Assembly: GCA_018136815.1 (NCBI GenBank)
Contig: CM030931.1
Coordinates: forward strand, 6,592,399-6,656,398
Source: Isochrysis galbana
Taxonomy: Eukaryota; Haptophyta; Isochrysidales; Isochrysidaceae
Direction of reading: 5' to 3'
Length of the DNA: 64,000 bases
Shown: piece by piece, positions 51,314 through 61,692 of the stretch
Layout of the letters: the number at the start of each line of letters is the position of its first letter
Position numbering within the stretch: position 1 is the first letter of the stretch
Made by a program: the position numbers and the translations under genes
The notes under the pieces: model-generated
Databases searched by the model: none
What the model was told of the DNA's origin: nothing
Seen by the model: the letters and a program-made list of their open reading frames with translations, nothing else

Positions 51314-54276
51314 ATGGCGAGCGCGCCCATCTGCACTGCCGCCTTCCTTGGCCTCGCCCTTGTCGGCATGCCCCCACCCCGCGTCAGCCGCACACCCCTC
51401 AAGCTGTGGATGTCGCAGCAGGTCTCAGAAGATGAAGCAGTGCAGGCTGGCTATGCAGCAGGAGTTGCTGCGGGTCAGGACGCGGCGCGGGCGAGTGGCT
51501 CCTCTGGCCAGGTGAAAAATCGGGGGAGGGCCTTTAGCGTCATCCTCAAGACTAAGCCGCTTGGGCTCCTGCTTGAGGAGAATCCTAGCGGTCGGGGTGT
51601 CTCCGTCTCAGAAATTACCAACGGGACAGCGGCAGCACGGAGAGGCGGCATTGAGGTGGGCGACTACGTGATCGGCATCTCTAGTCAGCAGCAGAGCGCA
51701 GACTTGACCTGGCTCAACCTTTCTGAGGTGCAGGAGCTCGTGGCTCAGGCTAGGACACCGGTCACGCTCCAACTGCGGCGTGGCGGGCCTGAACCATGGA
51801 CCATCCAGAGGGATAGCCAAGGACTCTCAGTTGATGACATGATTGACGAGACCCGACGCGAGTTTGGCACTTTGCTAGATGATGAGTAAGTCAGCAGCCT
51901 CCCACTCAGTCGGCACCTTCTCACCTTAATCACGCCGTCAGGGGCTGGCGTCGATCAGAATGGTGAAGCGGCGTTGTGCATCTCGTGGCCACACTCCACC
52001 TGTAGTAAAATGGATGGGAAATCAGCGACCGCTGAGCACCGCCACCCCTCGCATCGGCAGCCAGGAGGACGCGCTACGCGCTGCGTTTGCCGCCATAAAG
52101 GAGGAGGAGGTCCGCTCAGCGAAAGAGAACGCAGGAGCAGGAGGATTTGAGTCGATCGCTCTCCGTTCGGCAAGCAAGCTCTCATATGAGTTGCGTGCCT
52201 TCACCCTCGGAGTGCAGGTGAGCAGCCACCTCACGCCATGCCTCTCAACCGTATGCTGGTGTCCTCGACCCACACCCCTGCCGCCCATTCCTTGGTCTGC
52301 AGGAGTCTCTTGCGCGAGTCGTGCAACTTGCAACAAATCGTGCCCTCCTCGATTCCAAGGTAGCCATCAAAAGTGCGGAGTACTTGCTGCGCCGCGCAAT
52401 TTTTGATAGTGGGCGTGTGCTGGCTGCGGGACGAGTGGCACTCGCCCTTGGCGCCGCGCCCACAGATGCTGATCGCAAAGCTCAAGCGGAGGTGTCCCCA
52501 TTCGCGGCCCGGCTCTCAAAAATCAACAACGTACGGCAGCTGGGCAGAGCCTCGACAGAGAGCCAGCGCGCATTGGGCGCCGCCATAGAAGAAGAGGAAA
52601 AGACGCGGGAACAACTATTGGCCGAGAAGGCCGCTGCAGAGGAAGCACTCCGCCGCGAAGCAGCTGATCTCTTGCGCGAAGCAATTGGCGGTATCGAGGA
52701 ATGGGTAAGGGAGGCACGAAGGCGTGAGGAGCAGCGATCCAAGCAAGAAAGACAGGATGTAAATACCTCAAATGGCGCGGCCGCGACGCCTAGTAGAGGC
52801 CCCAACTGGCTCCGGCTGCAGCAGCGAGCTCGCGTCGTCGGCGGCGAGCTCGGCGCAGCGCTCAGTATATCGCTGGAGGAGCTGCGTTCCGACTTCTCAG
52901 CCTACGTGGAATTAGATGCGCAGGGGCAGCTACCAACGCTAGTAGAGGAAGCCGAGGATGCTGCAGCAGCGGCCACAGGCTCGTTGCGTGGCGGCGGCAT
53001 TGGAAGTGTCCTGAACAATGGGATGCTTGGTGGCCTGTCTGTGGGAGACGACTCATCAAAGCGTCGAGAGCGCGCAGCGCGTCTCGAAACGGACCTCGAG
53101 ATAAAGAAGGCGAAGTTGGCCGCCACAGTTGCCTCTCGAGCGTCGAAGGATGTGAGCGATGCCGCCGTCTATGGCGTCCTCCCCACTGCAAAGGCCATCT
53201 CCAAGGTGGCCGCACAACGTGCCGCAGAGAAGATTGCAAGCACCATGGGCAGCGCCGTTGGCAGCAAGCCTCGACAGGGGGTTTCACGCAGTCGTGAATC
53301 GCCCGAGGGTTCGGGCAACTTCTTGAGGGATGTGGCCTCACAGATTGCTGATGAATACAAGCGAGATATTGAGCGAGGCGCCAAGTACGGGCCACTAGCA
53401 GACGCTGCAGATGTGTTCAAGGGCCCTACAAAGGCGATCAAGAAGGACCTGGAAGACGTGGCTGCCCTGGGGCTGTCCGCCTTGAACGGACTTCTCGCGC
53501 CCTCCCCTAGTGCAACCAACGCTAGCACGCGGGTGCTTGAGGACTTCGATGCTTCAAGGAGGGGTACACTTGCAGACGGCGAGGCCGATCGTACCGATCG
53601 TATCACTCGCAGTGTGGGGGAGCAGACACCCGCTGTGGATCCTTCTACGATGGAGCAGGCCACGCAACACGCTCCCTCCGCTCCAAGTAGGCAGCAGAAG
53701 GTGGCCTCGCCTCCTCCCGCGCCACGTGCCCTAGAGGTGGAGGTTATTGAGGTTGAGAGTTTCGTGGTGGAGGCAAGGGCTTCGTACACAGAGGATATTG
53801 ATATTCCAGAGGACGAGACGACCAAAATGGATGGCGGCTCACGTACTCTCCCGGAACCGTCGGGAGGTTCTCGTGGAATGGGGACACGCATTGCCGGTGC
53901 TGGCGATGAATTCGACATTGGCTCTGGTATAGTGGTACAAACACGTACTCGAGATGCTAAGACAAGCGGCGTGGACGACGTACGTGAAGCGAGCGACGAT
54001 GCTCTGGATATCGACGTATCCGCACAGGTCGAAGAAGACGTCGAAGAAGTGCGCAACGAGAGACGTGCAAAGGTGCTCGATGCATCTTTGGTTTTATTGG
54101 AACTCGGTGTCCAACGAGTGGGCACCATACTCGGCCGCGTAATGACCACGGAGGAAGGCCGCTCGTGGGAGCTCCTGCAGAGCTTGCAGGAGCGCGACAA
54201 AACTAAGATGGCAAGGAGCGCCAAGGCCACCGCGGCTCTTCTCGAGGAGATCATCAACCTCGTCGGGCGGAAGTAA
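51314..54276 (+). CDS. PDZ-domain protein with long coiled-coil region, probably plastid-targeted
   Basis: Exons 51314-51885, 51959-52217 and 52303-54276 join in phase to 934 residues. Residues 1-35 have a hydrophobic core (TAAFLGLALVGM), then RTPLKLWMSQQ, a likely two-part plastid presequence. Residues 72-157 form a PDZ domain with the ligand loop PLGLLLEE and ends VTLQLRRG. The rest is helical and charged (EEEKTREQLLAEKAAAEEAL and similar), with low-complexity acidic linkers and a C-terminal helix block. A search for a known family by eye fails past the PDZ. The acceptor at 51959 (GTCGATCAG) was preferred because it alone keeps the frame. The 5' flank 51165-51290 is C/T-rich. Confidence 0.8.
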
Positions 54277-54894
54277 CGGAGTACTGGTTCCTTTCCGGCG
54301 CTCACTTTGGAGCTGCTGCTGTGTACCGCCTAGTCTTCTCGCACCTGAGGTGATGACAAGCCGTCACCTCGTGTTGATGATGATTCGCATGCACCATGCT
54401 GATTGTGTCACTTCTGTGAAATTGATTCTTAAACAGACTTGCGGGCTCGCGGATCTGACGCACAATGGGCTCATAGCGGCCTAGTTAGTGTTCGTCATCT
54501 AACAGGCACACGAGTATTCTACTCTTTGGCGTCCCATCCATCTAGGAAATGTATCGCTGTCTAGTGTGCCTGTTCCTTGGCCGTTTTGGCGCCACGATTA
54601 GGAAGGTGCATATTCTTCGCATGAACATCCTTTGCTCTCCGGAAGGTCGCATTCCGTCGAATATGGGATAGACTTGATATTGATATGAGCCATGTACATA
54701 TGTGGATGGTGCAGCTGTAGTAGCACACGAGGTGGGTACAACGTACAACATACAATATACAATCCATCCGAGTAGGGGTAGGGGTAAAAAATAATTCTTG
54801 AAGATGCCTGCTACGCTGCTAAGTCCTCCTCCCTCATCCGGGGCCTCGCTGGACAACGCCTTCGTCCCTACCTCGCTTCCCTTCCCGCCCCCCG
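54277..54894. other. 3' flank of PDZ gene; no gene
   Basis: No coding region is recognised. CATCCATCTAGGAAATG near 54536 resembles the MITE end sequence but has no partner. Confidence 0.45.
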
Positions 54895-55632
54895 AACTAA
54901 GTTTATACTTAGCTCGCCCATGGGGGGGCACGAGCCCCCCCCTCTCTCCACTCCTCCCCTGCCATGGGGGAGGAACCACCCATCCTCCTGGCACGCCTGA
55001 TGGCTTGCCAGGAGGCCACTGCCCTGCTGACCCTCTCTCCCACTGACAGGCTCGCCTGATTCGCCCATCCTGGCCCGGCGTGGCCAGCCCATTGCTCCAA
55101 CCCCTCCTCCCCCCCTGTTCGACAGGCAGACAGGTGCAGCGTGGGGGCCCCTGAGGCTCAGGAGCGCCAGCGAGGGAGAGGCAGGGGAGGCCAGGGCCCA
55201 GCCCCAGCCTCCTCTGCCCCCAGAGCTGGCCTCCATGAGCCTCCAGGGTCGCCAATGGGCAGCTGCAGGCCTGCCGCAGGCGCGCCATCGCGCGTGCCGC
55301 AGGAGAGGGGAGAGAGAGCGCGGAGAAGGGGGTGGGCGGAGCGGAGCTCCGCCCACCGAAAAGTAGGTAAGTCCCGCACCTGTTTACAGGATAAGTCGGG
55401 ACTGAGGTCGCCGCCCACTCGGAGACACAGGAGGAAGAGAGGGAACAGATCACCGGGGGGAGGCGCGGGCCACCGGACCATATCTAAGCCTTTCACCCCA
55501 ATCCCCCTAGTAGTGCACGGGGGGAGCCGCCTGATGGCGGGGGGAGAAGGACTGGGAGCGTGGGGGTGTAGAAAGTTTTCCTACGTGAGTAGAAAGTAGA
55601 GGGTCCACGGCTGCGTGCGCGGTGAGACTATT
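54895..55632 (-). repeat. R740 repeat, copy E (full length)
   Basis: It has both ends and the central hairpins, and is the most complete match to copy D. It starts ACTAAGTTTATACTTAG and ends GTGAGACTATTAAAAG. GGCGGAGC/GCTCCGCC pair around the AGGTAAGTCCCG motif. Confidence 0.85.
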
Positions 55633-55649
55633 AAAAGGTTTATTTATCC

Positions 55650-56430
55650 CTTCCCGCCCCCCCTCTCGTTCCTTTTTGTTCGGTTTCGGGGGGTCGGCCC
55701 ACGTACACTACTTTGGGCCTAGCGTTGGCGTTGGCGTTGGGGGAGGGGGGAGCAGGCCTTTTGAGTCATGGTTGGGAGGCGGCGTTTGTTGTTACGCCGT
55801 GATGTTGGAGCCCAGCCTCTCGGCTTTCCCCAAGGGAGTCCGTGGTTGTGGGGCGCTTCGCCTCGCGCGCCCGGGGGTTATCCTTGGTTGGTCGTTCTCG
55901 TGTTTCGTTTTAGAGGGTGCAACCTCAGGTTTGGTTGTTTTTTTGGCAACTAACCCCATGTGGACGGTATAAGTGCGACCCCCTCGTTAAAGTACAAAAA
56001 AGTACAGGATCACGAGGCGACACGCCTACCCCCACCGCCTCTTCCGCCTTCAGCTTATTTCATCCTCCGCCTTTTCCGCCTCCAGACGTGAAGTGTTCGA
56101 GAAGTGTTCGAAGCCGTGATTGTCGATGCGTCCAGCGGAGTTTCCCATTCTTCTTGTACAAGCAGGGCGCTGATCATTGTCCGAGAGGCTGCAACCGCAG
56201 GTTTGGGTTTTTTTTTAGAAATGCCCCCATGAAATTGTTGTATTCAGGCCTCCTGGCATGAATATTTCGGCATGGGTACGTGCTTTCGTCGTTATATATC
56301 GTCTTCTATGTTCGTCTCGGTCACTCAAGGCGTGCAGATTCGGATTCTCCCTGGCCTCAAATCCTGGTCCGCCGATTTTCGTCTCGAAGTTCGAAGATTT
56401 GAGTTGTATTTTTACCGTTGCGTGTCCCGA
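55650..56430. repeat. Cluster of short dispersed repeats
   Basis: Contains the inverted partner of 50650-50760; the GGGTGCAACCTCAGGTTTGG boundary motif (55915); a second, GGCTGCAACCGCAGGTTTGG (56180); a CTCCTGGCATGAATATTTCG phrase like 43440; and the GACGAAAATCGGCG repeat on the minus strand (56328-56415). No gene is supported. Confidence 0.55.
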
Positions 56431-56519
56431 TAGGCATTTTGTCATTTGACCGCGCATTCCCTCGCGCGCGCTGCCGCGCTGCCCGCTAAAGCAAGCCGAA
56501 TCAGCAACCAGCAACCGCA

Positions 56520-56690
56520 ACAGTGACGAGTTGAAGTGCGTCAACACTGTGTCAACACTTGTTGTGCCCTGCGTCAACACTTGTAAGAGGCCAGATGGGT
56601 TAACATCTTGCCCAAGCTACTGTAATGGGCCCTCGAGGGCGTGTCAACGTGAACCCATACGCCCTGGCCACTCCACAGCCCACCACACTA
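56520..56690. repeat. GTCAACACTT repeats, related to 890-1020
   Basis: GTCAACACT occurs three times within 60 bp, then GGTTAACATC and CGTGAACCCATACGCCCTGG, the same order as near the window start. Confidence 0.55.
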
Positions 56691-57473
56691 GGCAATGGCG
56701 AGTGCAATACCGAAGGGGTGTGAGTCAGTAGCAGCATAGCGGGCACCTTCAAGAATGTTTTTATAGTGGGGGGTATCGCGACGAGGTGCCCGATGTATTG
56801 CGCTATTTGAAGTGCACGAGGGCGTGTACCAATATTGGTGGCGCTTAGGGCGAATGGTAAGGTAGAAGCCTTGTGGTGTGCACTCAGGTCAAGAATGAAG
56901 CTATAGGACCGCCACGCCAAAAGCTAAGGCTAAGCTGAAGCAAGGCGAAAAATTGCGGTGGCCAATGTCATTGCACAAGTAGAAGCAGTACTTACTCGTA
57001 GCTCTTAGTTGATGGGCACGTAACAATGTGCGATTTTACGATAAAAATCTGACTTCGCCAGAATGAAGAGCATCGCGTGGATGAATGATGACCAGACTTT
57101 TTGTCAAAGATCACTTGGCCGCCGTAAGAAGGTGACAAGTAAGCACGAGCACGAGCATCTTCAAAGGAAGAAGGCAAGAGCAGCTGGGATATGCGCTCAT
57201 AGGTGATCACGTCTTGCTCTCTTGTTTGACGTCCGCCGCAGCGCCGTTTACGACTTGTCGCCTTCGTGGCATTTGCAATCGGTGTTGGTAGGTATTGTGG
57301 CGGATTGCAGTGCCAGAGCTGTGTCAGGCGTCGCATCCGCATATGCAAAGCATGTCGTGATGATGAGGGGCTTAGGCAGGTGGCTGCTCAGAAGCCTCTC
57401 GATGTAGGCATAAAAGCACATTGGGATTGAGCTCGAAAGACTTTCAGTAATTATGGGCGCCCAAAGTTTTCAG
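56691..57473 (-). other. No recognised gene; one unassigned minus-strand frame
   Basis: The minus strand of 56992-57348 is open (RISQLLLPSSFEDARARAYL, SPSYGGQVIFDKKSG) and reads like protein, but no family or splice structure can be assigned. Confidence 0.3.
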
Positions 57474-59358
57474 TCAAGATTCTGAAGTGCTGGCTCCTTG
57501 CTCAACTACCTCAGGAATCTCTCTGGCCATGCCGAGTGCCGTCGCAGCCTCCTCTGCCGCGACCAAGTCAGCCAGAGAGGCGCCGCGGCGGCGCGTTGCA
57601 AGCAGCGAACGCGGTCGTCGCTTATCATGCTCAGGAGCTGCAGGCGGATCGGCGATGGCGTTGAGAAGCACCACAACGGCCGTGACATTGTCATCTGCAT
57701 GGCGCTTCAACGCAACTTCGACCAACTTCTCAGAGGCCATGGAAGCATCGGCATATGCCCGTAGCTCATTGCGCGCGAGACGCACCTGCGTGGGGCGTGT
57801 GGCGAAGGTGGTTACTGCTAAGCAGGTGAGCAAGGTGAAAGCACTCCGAGCACAGTATGCTCAGGACCCAAGGCGTATCCTTTTGAGAGGTGGATGTCAG
57901 ATATCTGAGCAGCGTGAGGACAGTGCACGGGAGCTCACCGCATCAGCTGTCGTAATGCAATCCCACAAACCGTCCGTCCCAACAATCACAAACTCGTCCT
58001 GCGGCTGAACTTCGCGTGAGCTCAGCTCAGGCACACAGCTTAGCCCGAGAGGCTTGCGACCCGTCGCGCAGTCCAAGTCGCCAAGCGCGCGTGAAACCTG
58101 TAGAAATCCGCTCAGTCGACCCGCTTCCACCTCCCCACCCGCGAGCAGCACACGTCGCCGCTCTGAATCGATCGTCACGTTGTGCTCGCACGTGAGAACC
58201 TCTGCGACGCCAGCTCGACACAAGACAGCGCGGCAATCACCGAGCCAAGCCACATGTAGATGCTCTCTTCTCGTGCTATCCGAACGAAGCATCAATACCA
58301 GCGCCGTCGTTCCACAGCAACCGCTCAGAGAAGGAGGCGGGGGCTGCGTGAGGCGGATAACGGCGCGATCTCGCGCACCTAAAACGCTCGTTGATACGTC
58401 TGAGTCCCCCGCCACATCTTGATCTTCGACAGCATGCTCCCCCGCAGCGCCTAGGCTATGCACTCGCTCGGGCTCGCGGCCCGCCGACCAGGAGGACGAG
58501 TGACCACGGCGCAGTCTGCTGCGAGAGCTCCCAGCAGCGGTGGGAACGGCGGCCGCCTTCTGCAATTGCAGCTGTAGCAGCTGCTCCTTTGCGTGGTGGA
58601 CATGCTCTTGTTGCGAGAGCTGCATCTGTCCAAGCTGACGGGCGAGGAGATCATTGTCAGTCTTGAGGAAGCCTTGGAGCAATGCCTGCTCGGCATCTTT
58701 GTCAGCCTGCACGTGATTCTGGCTGGACATGGCACGCGCATACGCCTCTGTTTCCATCACATTGAAGTGAAGTACCTGTTGGGAGCAATACAAGGTAGGA
58801 ACTGCTGGGTCTTCTCAAGTAGGCGATCCGGCAAAGCCAAGGGATTCCGCTTACTCGCCCGACCGCAGCGCTCACCTCCTTGCAGTAGTTGGATGCTTCG
58901 CCTCCGCCGTGACCGTCGTACACGCACACAAAGGCAGCATCGCCCTTGGGGGTGATGTGCACCACTGCCTCGTCCTCCATATAGGCACATCCCCCTCGGT
59001 GCGCATGGACACCAACCTTGAGGCGCGCTAGTCCACCCGGCGAAAAGCTGCGGCGCCCTTTGAACGCGATACGAGATGGAGCGTCCGCCGCCTCATCTGA
59101 TAGTTCATTCTCCGCCGGCCTTTCCTCCGCCACCGGCCAAGGTCTGCGGGCCTCGCAGCGGAGCACGTCGAGCATGTACACATCATTCAGCACATGCATT
59201 GCGGCGCCGGCCGGCCAGCTCTCGGGCGGGCCGTAGCAGATGACCTGCTTGGAAATGGTGTCACGCAGTACCATTACTTCCACCCACTTGTCGTTCGCCG
59301 TCCGCGCACGTGCCTCAAGATACGCCTGCGCCCACCCGTCGGCGGCTCTGGCGTCCAT
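57474..59358 (-). CDS. PP2C-type (PPM) protein phosphatase
   Basis: Exons 59358-58876, 58775-57939 and 57785-57474 join in phase 0 to 543 residues. PPM motifs are in order: GVHAHRGGCAYMEDE (116-130), FVCVYDGHGG (143-152, metal-binding Asp), CCGTTALVLML (314-324), AWLGDCRAVLCR (337-348), SRALGDLD (389-396), VGTDGLWD (426-433) and DDNVTAVVV (471-479), so metal ligands are complete and it is probably active on phospho-Ser/Thr. A Gln/Leu/His-rich helical insert of about 150 residues (162-310) splits the domain between the DGHGG strand and the GTTA strand. Residues 1-115 are unrecognised. The ATG at 59358 was chosen because upstream in-frame codons lack one. Confidence 0.92.
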
Positions 59359-59389
59359 CCACAAGCGGAGTCGAATCCCTCCGCCCAAA

Positions 59390-60035
59390 AGGAAAGGGTA
59401 GGCGTGGGACGGGAATGGGGTCTGTAGGAGAGAGAGGGAATAGAGGTGGAAAGAAGGGTGTGGGGGTGTGGGGGAAGGGGTGCGATGGAGCACGGGAAAC
59501 GAGAGAGGAGAGAGGAATGAGCGAGTTTGGGAGAGTCAGCCGACGGAGCGAGCGAGGCGCCACCCGCCGCGGGGCACTCTCCTCCGTCCCCTCTCACAAC
59601 CCATAGACAGGAAGAGAGAAAGGAGGGAAGAGACTAAGGTTGGTGGGGGGCACCGTTTTTCGCTTGGTCCTACTGGTAGATAATAGATGGTGAGGAGAGG
59701 AGGAAGGGAATACAATACAGAGAGAGAGGGAGACTGGAGAGGTAGTGACGAGTAATATAAAACAGAGAGGAGAGACCAATACAAAAGGTACTCACTCGTA
59801 GAGATAGTAGTACTCCTACAACAGACGGCGAGGAGGAGAGAGACAGAGAGACAAGGCAGACCACTGGAACCCAAAATACAAAATTCTGTGAGCTTATGAT
59901 TTATTCATCCGTCATCTGATCTCTCACCTCTGATTTGTTGATTTGTTCTCAAACCTTCAAGCCAGCGCCGACGCCGTCGGCGCGTCGCCGACCGGCAGTT
60001 TCAGTTTCCGAAGGTAGCACTTATCACTCGTCACA
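59390..60035. other. 5' flank of phosphatase gene
   Basis: On the coding strand it is C/T-rich over 59400-59470 and 59595-59850. No other feature is recognised; the palindrome GGCGACGCGCCGACGGCGTC (minus strand) lies near 59968-59988. Confidence 0.4.
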
Positions 60036-60041
60036 AAGAAC

Positions 60042-60168
60042 TAAGTTTATACTTGGTTCTCCCGGGGGGGGGGGGCACGAGCCCCCCCTCTCTCCATACC
60101 TCCCCTGCTGTGGGGAAGGAACCACGAATCACCCATCCTCCTGGCATGCCTTATGGCTTGCCAGGAGC
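60042..60168 (-). repeat. R740 repeat, copy F (end fragment)
   Basis: ACTAAGTTTATACTTGGTTC, a G-run/C-run hairpin around CACGAG, then the CATCCTCCTGGCATGCCTTA block. Only the first 125 bp of the element are present. Confidence 0.7.
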
Positions 60169-60179
60169 TAAGCTACTTC

Positions 60180-60335
60180 GATAAGAATAAGTGGGGGTCA
60201 ATGGGGGCTTCGCGGCCCCCCTCACTCCTCACTCCAACGCGGAAACCCCCCGGCGTGGGCCCGTACAACCAACCCCAGGCCCCCTGCCTTCTAGCAGTTG
60301 TTGGACACTCATCATTCCGGGCCAGACGGCCAGAC
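60180..60335 (+). repeat. GTGGGGGTCAATGGGGGC repeat, copy 2
   Basis: It matches 8965-9105 (reverse complement) and 63065-63225 (same strand): AAGTGGGGGTCAATGGGGGC, GGCCCGTACAACCAACCCCA and CATTCCGGGCCAG. It was attached to RT sequence at 9 kb. Confidence 0.65.
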
Positions 60336-60584
60336 CCCTAGTGTTGGGGCAGCTCGGGTGTCGATGCGTCTGTCATATAAGAGATCGGCCGGCGCGGCGG
60401 GGTGGGCGGGGAGGGAGGAGGGGGGCGGTGCGCGCTCCATGCCCCTATCGTTTTGACGATAGTTGTACCATGTCCGCTCTAGTCGGTCGCCCGCGAATGT
60501 TCAGATATTTTTTGGGACCGGAGCACATGACACATGACATTTAAGCACCCGGATTCGTCTCTACTTGCTTCTTGCACTCAACTC

Positions 60585-61583
60585 TTAGCAAATGCAGGTC
60601 GCCTCATATTTCAGCATATGCAAAGGCATAGCTTGTGTCCCATCGAAAATTACGTACTCCTCCGAGAAAGGTGCTGGGGCTTGGGAGCTGCGGCCAGCAT
60701 GCGCCCCTTTGCGAGCACTCGTCGCCACTGGTAGAGGTCTTCCCGGTACAATGATAGAATCATATCCCGGCGACGGCGCGCCACGAGCCCCATCACAACG
60801 AACGACAGTCTCAATGTTCCCCGCGGCCACACGGGCGAGCAGCAAGTGGCCGCTGCCCGCTGCAAAAGAGTGCGCACGAGAAGCGTAGCGCGAGAAATAC
60901 CAGCCTCGGCCGAATGTGATGATCCCTGGTTGCTCAGGCGGCTCCAACTCCGAGAAGCCTTGCGCAAGAATCTTTCGCAACATGGGTAGCGGGCCGGCAA
61001 AGTACAAGTTGAGCACGCGCGAGGGCTCGCATAGCTGTCGCTGGCAAGCCTCAAAACGGCTCAGAAGTCGCTCTGCAATCTGTGGCTGCACGGGGACTAC
61101 TCCAATTAGCCTCATACTTGCCAAGCCGTGCTCCCTTCGTACGGAGCTATTGACTTCCCTTTGGAGGTCTTCAATGCCCATTTTCAACTCCGCAATACCT
61201 ACTTGAGCAGTCCGAGGGTCACCACCTTTTTTTCTTGGCGTCGGCTTCTTCTCGTTGAGAATGTCAACTGCGCCTTTTGACGAGAGCGCAGGCAGCTGGA
61301 GCTCCGCTAAGCGTCCGTGACCTGATGCTTGATGCGCCCTTGCGAGTTCCAATTTGAGCTTGACATTCTCTTCGCTCAATTTCTGGTTCTGTGCTATGAG
61401 GAAATTGACGTGGTCACGCTGTGAGCAAACCTTTGAGCGGAGGTTGCCGATCTCAGCTTGAAAGCGTTGAATCAAACCCAATTCGGTCGAATATTCCTGA
61501 ACACGTGCCAGCCGCCACCTATCTATCTCCGCTTGTACATCTGACGATCTTGCGAAGTCGGCCTTGGCGTTGTCCGTAGACAT
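60585..61583 (-). CDS. PARP-like ADP-ribosyltransferase domain protein with N-terminal coiled coil
   Basis: 332 residues, single exon. Residues 10-100 are coiled-coil-like (QEYSTELGLIQRFQAEIGNL, SEENVKLKLELARAHQ). From about 185 the chain follows the PARP catalytic fold: LNLYFAGPLPMLRKILAQGF, GRGWYFSRYASRAHSFAAGS, HLLLARVAAGNIETVV, GYDSIIVPG and EEYVIFDGTQAMPLHMLKYE. The Tyr (GWYFS) and Glu (EEYVIFD) of the His-Tyr-Glu triad are present. The LFHGT motif reads YFAGP, so the NAD-binding His is lost and activity may be altered or absent. An upstream exon is possible, since a GATTGCAG acceptor precedes the ATG. Confidence 0.75.
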   Translation of the reverse strand: MSTDNAKADFARSSDVQAEIDRWRLARVQEYSTELGLIQRFQAEIGNLRSKVCSQRDHVNFLIAQNQKLSEENVKLKLELARAHQASGHGRLAELQLPALSSKGAVDILNEKKPTPRKKGGDPRTAQVGIAELKMGIEDLQREVNSSVRREHGLASMRLIGVVPVQPQIAERLLSRFEACQRQLCEPSRVLNLYFAGPLPMLRKILAQGFSELEPPEQPGIITFGRGWYFSRYASRAHSFAAGSGHLLLARVAAGNIETVVRCDGARGAPSPGYDSIIVPGRPLPVATSARKGAHAGRSSQAPAPFSEEYVIFDGTQAMPLHMLKYEATCIC

Positions 61584-61692
61584 TCCTGACACCTGCAATC
61601 ACCCCGGGAGAGGCTACGTGATAGGTTTAAAGGAGGGCACACACGAAAAATGGCGTCATGCTTGAAGGGGCAAATGGTTATGGTGCAATGTA

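Noticed and set aside
54542-55453. A 303-residue ORF in R740 copy E
   Set aside because: The frame is not conserved in copies A and D, where other frames are open; the repeat is probably non-coding.
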